From positions 1 to 7,715 of the forward strand of contig JAGWUK010000126.1 of the NCBI GenBank assembly GCA_028868455.1: a DNA stretch of 7,715 nt, written 5' to 3'. The position numbers and the translations under genes are program-made. This document shows positions 5,712 through 7,715 of this stretch, piece after piece. The notes under the pieces are model-generated. The model worked only from the letters and a program-made list of their open reading frames with translations, searched no databases and had not been told where the DNA came from. This DNA comes from Burkholderiales bacterium (GTDB lineage: Bacteria > Pseudomonadota > Gammaproteobacteria > Burkholderiales > Burkholderiaceae_D). The first letter of the stretch is position 1; every line of letters starts with the position of its first letter.

Positions 5712-6374
5712 ATGAATATGAAACTTTACGGATATTTTCGTAGCTCGGCATCCTACCGCGTGCGTATTGCATTGAATCTCAAAGGTCTCGCATACGAACA
5801 AGTCGCGGTTCACCTTGTTAAGCACGGTGGTGAGCAATTGTCAGATGCCTATCGTGCGCTGAATCCTGATGCATTGGTGCCGGCATTGAAGGATGATGGT
5901 TTGGGTGAGGGAGGGGTATTGACACAATCGCTGGCTATACTCGAATACCTCGATGATGCCTATCCGGAGACCTTGTTATTGCCGGAAAATATTGCCGATC
6001 GCGCGTACGTGCGTTCATTGGCGTTATCCATTGCTTGCGAAATCCACCCTTTGAACAATTTACGGGTTTTGAAATATCTGACGGGAACGCTCGGCGTCAG
6101 CGATGAACAGAAAAGTGCCTGGTACAGGCATTGGTGTGAATCGGGGCTGGCTGCATTTGAAAAGAGGCTGGCAAACGACGCAAGAACAGGGAATTTTTGT
6201 TTTGGTGACATACCTGGAATGGCCGATTGTGTACTGATTCCACAAATTGCGAATGCTCAGCGTTTTCACTGCGATCTGTCGGCAATGCCAACAATTATGC
6301 GTATTAACGAGGCATGCCTGGAATTGCCCGAATTTATCAAAGCTTTGCCAGCAAATCAGCCTGATGCTGAATAA
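5712..6374 (+). CDS. maiA: Maleylacetoacetate / maleylpyruvate isomerase (zeta-class GST)
   Basis: A 220-residue glutathione-dependent cis-trans isomerase that would turn maleylacetoacetate or maleylpyruvate into the fumaryl form, the substrate of the preceding hydrolase. The thioredoxin-like N-terminal domain has KLYGYFRSSASYRVRIAL (4-21), with the glutathione-activating serine motif in the form SSAS rather than SSCS. LNPDALVPAL (50-59) and LTQSLAILEYL (70-80) follow. The helical domain has EIHPLNNLRVLKYL (110-123) and FGDIPGMADCVLIPQIANAQRF (164-185, the typical closing motif). HLVKHGGEQLSDAY looks more like maleylacetoacetate than NagL-type isomerases, but the pathway cannot be settled from sequence. 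ATG 5718 (beginning MKLY) is an equally good start, since AAAGAA at 5705-5710 is better spaced for it. Two stops in a row (6372-6377) precede a strong terminator. Confidence 0.9.
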   Translation: MNMKLYGYFRSSASYRVRIALNLKGLAYEQVAVHLVKHGGEQLSDAYRALNPDALVPALKDDGLGEGGVLTQSLAILEYLDDAYPETLLLPENIADRAYVRSLALSIACEIHPLNNLRVLKYLTGTLGVSDEQKSAWYRHWCESGLAAFEKRLANDARTGNFCFGDIPGMADCVLIPQIANAQRFHCDLSAMPTIMRINEACLELPEFIKALPANQPDAE

Positions 6375-6378
6375 TAAG

Positions 6379-6414
6379 AAAGGGAGCGACATTCTTCATT
6401 GTCGCTCCCTTTTT
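6379..6414. terminator. Strong intrinsic terminator, probably bidirectional
   Basis: A 13-bp stem pairs AAAGGGAGCGACA (6379-6391) with TGTCGCTCCCTTT (6400-6412) around an 8-base loop. On the plus strand it ends in a run of five T, ending transcription of the FAH/isomerase operon five bases after its stop. Read on the minus strand it is followed by TTTCTTATTATT, so it can also end transcription of the convergent response-regulator gene. Confidence 0.93.
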
Positions 6415-6445
6415 CCGGGCTTTATCTTTCAGCTATCGCTGTTAC

Positions 6446-6467
6446 ATCGGTCTTCTGCGTGACCGAT
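6446..6467. terminator. Second small hairpin beside the response-regulator stop
   Basis: ATCGGTC (6446-6452) and GACCGAT (6461-6467) form a 7-bp stem with an 8-base loop. It is followed on the plus strand by TTTTC and lies three bases from the minus-strand stop. It could be a back-up terminator or an RNA-end stabiliser; the T-run is short and only on the plus side. Confidence 0.35.
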
Positions 6468-6469
6468 TT

Positions 6470-7114
6470 TCAATTCGGCATTTCTTTGTGCGTGTAGGTG
6501 TTGCTCAAAGTATCATTCAGCACAGAGATCAGAATGGAGCGAGTCAGCTTGGACTTGGTCGTGTAGCCGTCAATTGCGAATTCATGACTGACTTGCTGCT
6601 CCGGTGCATAACCTGGCTGACCAGTCCTTAAAACTATCCTTAAATTGCGGCGTCCCAGCTCGTTTCGGATCAGACTCACCAGCTTCAAGCCTGCATCGAC
6701 GGTTTCCATGACGACATCCAGCAAAACCAGCGCAATATCTGCATGATCGTGCAAAACATGTTGTGCTTCTTTGGCAGAATACGCATGCAAAAACTCTAAT
6801 GGTCTGCCGTGTATGCGTATGCCGTTCAGTGCCAGCAGGGTTGTTTCATGCACATTCAGATCGTCGTCTGCGATCAGAATTTTCCAGGGATTGGTTGCAA
6901 GCTTGGGACTAAATGCATCTTCGTCTTCATCAAGAAAGTCGATCGTGTCGTTTTCATCGTTGCCAACGGCGCAGTCGGCAGCATAATCGTTACTCATGCG
7001 AGCCAGAAAACCTTTATAAGCTTCTGCACGCTGTACGGATAATGCGTTTTGTTGTATCCCGGCAGCACTTTGGCTGCATGCTAACAAGCCGGGCCTTCTA
7101 CTGTGGTGAATCAT
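6470..7114 (-). CDS. Orphan receiver-domain response regulator (DUF3369-type receiver)
   Basis: A 214-residue protein with a phospho-acceptor receiver domain at about residues 76-200. WKILIADDD holds the acidic pocket (Asp83-85), LVLLDVVMET the phosphorylation site Asp133, VLRTGQPG the conserved Thr164, and YTTKSKLT the conserved lysine (187 or 189). The stretches PLEFLHAYSAKEAQ, IALVLLDVVMET and IVLRTGQPGYAPEQ are typical of receivers that start DUF3369/HD-type regulators. Here the protein ends about 14 residues after the receiver, with no DNA-binding, DUF3369, HD or GGDEF output. The start at ATG 7114 is backed by AGGGAG at 7122-7127, spacing seven. An internal ATG at 6997 (beginning MSNDYAAD) would drop a 39-residue N-terminal extension of no recognised family. 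Between them lies an acidic linker (DENDTIDFLDEDEDAF). A partner kinase is not seen in the window. Confidence 0.87.
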   Translation of the reverse strand: MIHHSRRPGLLACSQSAAGIQQNALSVQRAEAYKGFLARMSNDYAADCAVGNDENDTIDFLDEDEDAFSPKLATNPWKILIADDDLNVHETTLLALNGIRIHGRPLEFLHAYSAKEAQHVLHDHADIALVLLDVVMETVDAGLKLVSLIRNELGRRNLRIVLRTGQPGYAPEQQVSHEFAIDGYTTKSKLTRSILISVLNDTLSNTYTHKEMPN

Positions 7115-7121
7115 CAGTGTT

Positions 7122-7127
7122 CTCCCT
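7122..7127 (-). promoter_or_regulatory. Ribosome binding site that decides the response-regulator start
   Basis: AGGGAG on the minus strand lies seven bases before ATG 7114. The alternative starts at 7153 and 6997 lack anything as good, so 7114 is preferred although it adds a 39-residue extension before the segment that resembles homologues. Confidence 0.65.
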
Positions 7128-7171
7128 GTTGCTTGATTTAATGCGCTTTGCATTTAATCTTATGTGAAGCT

Positions 7172-7185
7172 GTGATGTTTATCAA
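7172..7185. promoter_or_regulatory. FNR/CRP-like box in the divergent gap
   Basis: GTGAT-GTTT-ATCAA matches the FNR/Anr consensus TTGAT-N4-ATCAA at 9 of 10 fixed positions. The left half also reads as a perfect CRP half-site (TGTGA) with a poorer right half. It lies 58 bases upstream of the response-regulator ATG. I could not place it at -41.5 from a convincing -10, so activation versus repression is open. It may be a chance match. Confidence 0.4.
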
Positions 7186-7446
7186 GTGCAAGCCGTTGAT
7201 TTGTCCTGTAAATGGTATTTCATGACGAAGATCGTAAATTTCAAGCGAAAAGCCGGTTTACTTTGTATATTTTTAAAGTGTGCGTATTAAAGTGCTAGAT
7301 ATTTTCATGGTCATATGAAAGTGACATTGACACATTTTTAAAATGGAAATCTGCAATGCGGACGACAGTTGCTGCCAAATCTGGATGTGCTACTGACTTC
7401 TCCCGGCGTTAACAATAAAAATGACGAAGCTTTAAGCAAATTGTTC
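7186..7446. other. A/T-rich divergent intergenic region
   Basis: About 330 bases separate the two divergent starts (7115-7446), and this is the part beyond the FNR-like box. It contains a TTGACA at 7327-7332 without a -10 at the proper distance, a weak TTGTAT/TATTAA pair (7263-7290), and an inverted repeat TTTCAT/ATGAAA (7303-7320). No gene longer than tiny ORFs is visible. It probably holds the promoters of both neighbours, but I cannot place one with confidence. Confidence 0.4.
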
Positions 7447-7715
7447 ATGACATCAATCTATCTGCCAGCGGCGATTTTTACTTCGCTCATTGTTTCTGTT
7501 GTGACGATGTCGGTACTGTTTTATCTCCGGCATTTAAAAATTCATGTGCGGGAAAGCACTTGCTGGGCGCTGGCGTTCACCTGTATGGCCATGCGTCAGG
7601 GATGTAGCCTGTTGGCTGTATCGGGGTTGCCGTTTTTTTCTTTTGGCATCGATTTTTTTGTCATGGCCTATGCTTGTTTGCTATGGGCAGGCGTCAGGAT
7701 TTTCAGCGGTGTGAG
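7447..7715 (+). CDS. N-terminal membrane region of a probable sensor/signalling protein (cut by window edge)
   Basis: An open frame from ATG 7447 runs off the right edge, giving 89 residues. It starts MTSIYLPAAIFTSLIVSVVT, a membrane-spanning segment to about residue 27 (LFYLRH). A second hydrophobic segment spans about 40-57 (CWALAFTCMAMRQG, SLLAVSG) and a third about 63-87 (FFSFGIDFFVMAYACLLWAG), ending VRIFSGV. The short polar turn after LFYLRHLK and the closing LLWAGVRIFSG resemble the N-terminal sensor regions of membrane diguanylate cyclases and histidine kinases I remember, but no catalytic domain is in view. No ribosome binding site precedes the ATG. The frame stays open back to 7342, so GTG 7387 or TTG 7369 are alternatives. 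It diverges from the response regulator, a common arrangement for partners. Confidence 0.6.
   Translation, partial: MTSIYLPAAIFTSLIVSVVTMSVLFYLRHLKIHVRESTCWALAFTCMAMRQGCSLLAVSGLPFFSFGIDFFVMAYACLLWAGVRIFSGV

Noticed and set aside
7327..7344. TTGACA followed by TAAAAT ahead of the membrane sensor gene
   Set aside because: The hexamers look like a promoter, but the spacing is only about 6 bp instead of 16-18, and nothing resembling a -10 lies at the right distance.
7343..7396. 17-residue cysteine-rich mini-ORF MEICNADDSCCQIWMCY
   Set aside because: Four cysteines are eye-catching, but there is no ribosome binding site, the frame is very short, and it lies in probable leader or promoter DNA; chance is the simpler explanation.

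Overview
The window reads as ordinary chromosomal DNA of a Gram-negative bacterium. It is most likely a betaproteobacterium of the Burkholderiales, perhaps Oxalobacteraceae. This rests on the protein types (fused SpmA/SpmB nucleoside-recognition protein, TRZ/ATZ-type MTA/SAH deaminase, DUF1345 membrane protein, small FAH hydrolase paired with a zeta-class GST isomerase, DUF3369-type receiver) and on a moderate GC content. It is an inference from remembered protein families, not a database result. No mobile element, CRISPR array, tRNA or rRNA was seen.

Layout. Positions 1-710 (minus strand) hold a tightly coupled signalling pair: a 106-residue protein that resembles the N-terminal domain of HD-GYP proteins, and an HDOD-domain protein cut by the left edge. 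A doubtful TTG-started small ORF may lead this operon. Across a divergent gap with an 18-bp perfect palindrome lies a DUF1345 inner-membrane protein (968-1624, plus). It converges, with 5 bp between stops, on a secreted Tyr/His/Arg-rich protein (1630-2115, minus). A SpmA/SpmB-type nucleoside-recognition membrane protein (2315-3553, plus) converges on an amidohydrolase of the MTA/SAH deaminase type (3606-4919, minus), with a hairpin terminator between them. Next come, in divergent orientation, a two-gene operon for a small fumarylacetoacetate-hydrolase-family enzyme and a maleylacetoacetate/maleylpyruvate isomerase (5011-6374, plus), closed by a strong and probably bidirectional terminator. An orphan receiver-domain response regulator (6470-7114, minus) follows. 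Divergent from it is the start of a multi-spanning membrane protein, probably the N-terminal sensor of a signalling enzyme, cut by the right edge (7447-7715).

How the genes relate. The isomerase and hydrolase catalyse consecutive ring-cleavage steps (maleyl- to fumaryl-pyruvate or -acetoacetate, then hydrolysis). The ring-opening dioxygenase is not in the window. The deaminase acts on S-adenosylmethionine by-products, and its promoter appears to overlap that of the catabolic pair. Signalling genes lie at both ends. Two of their products look like N-terminal modules of HD-GYP-class proteins without the catalytic part. No convincing new multi-gene system was found; the most useful leads are these detached modules and the regulatory sites in the divergent gaps.
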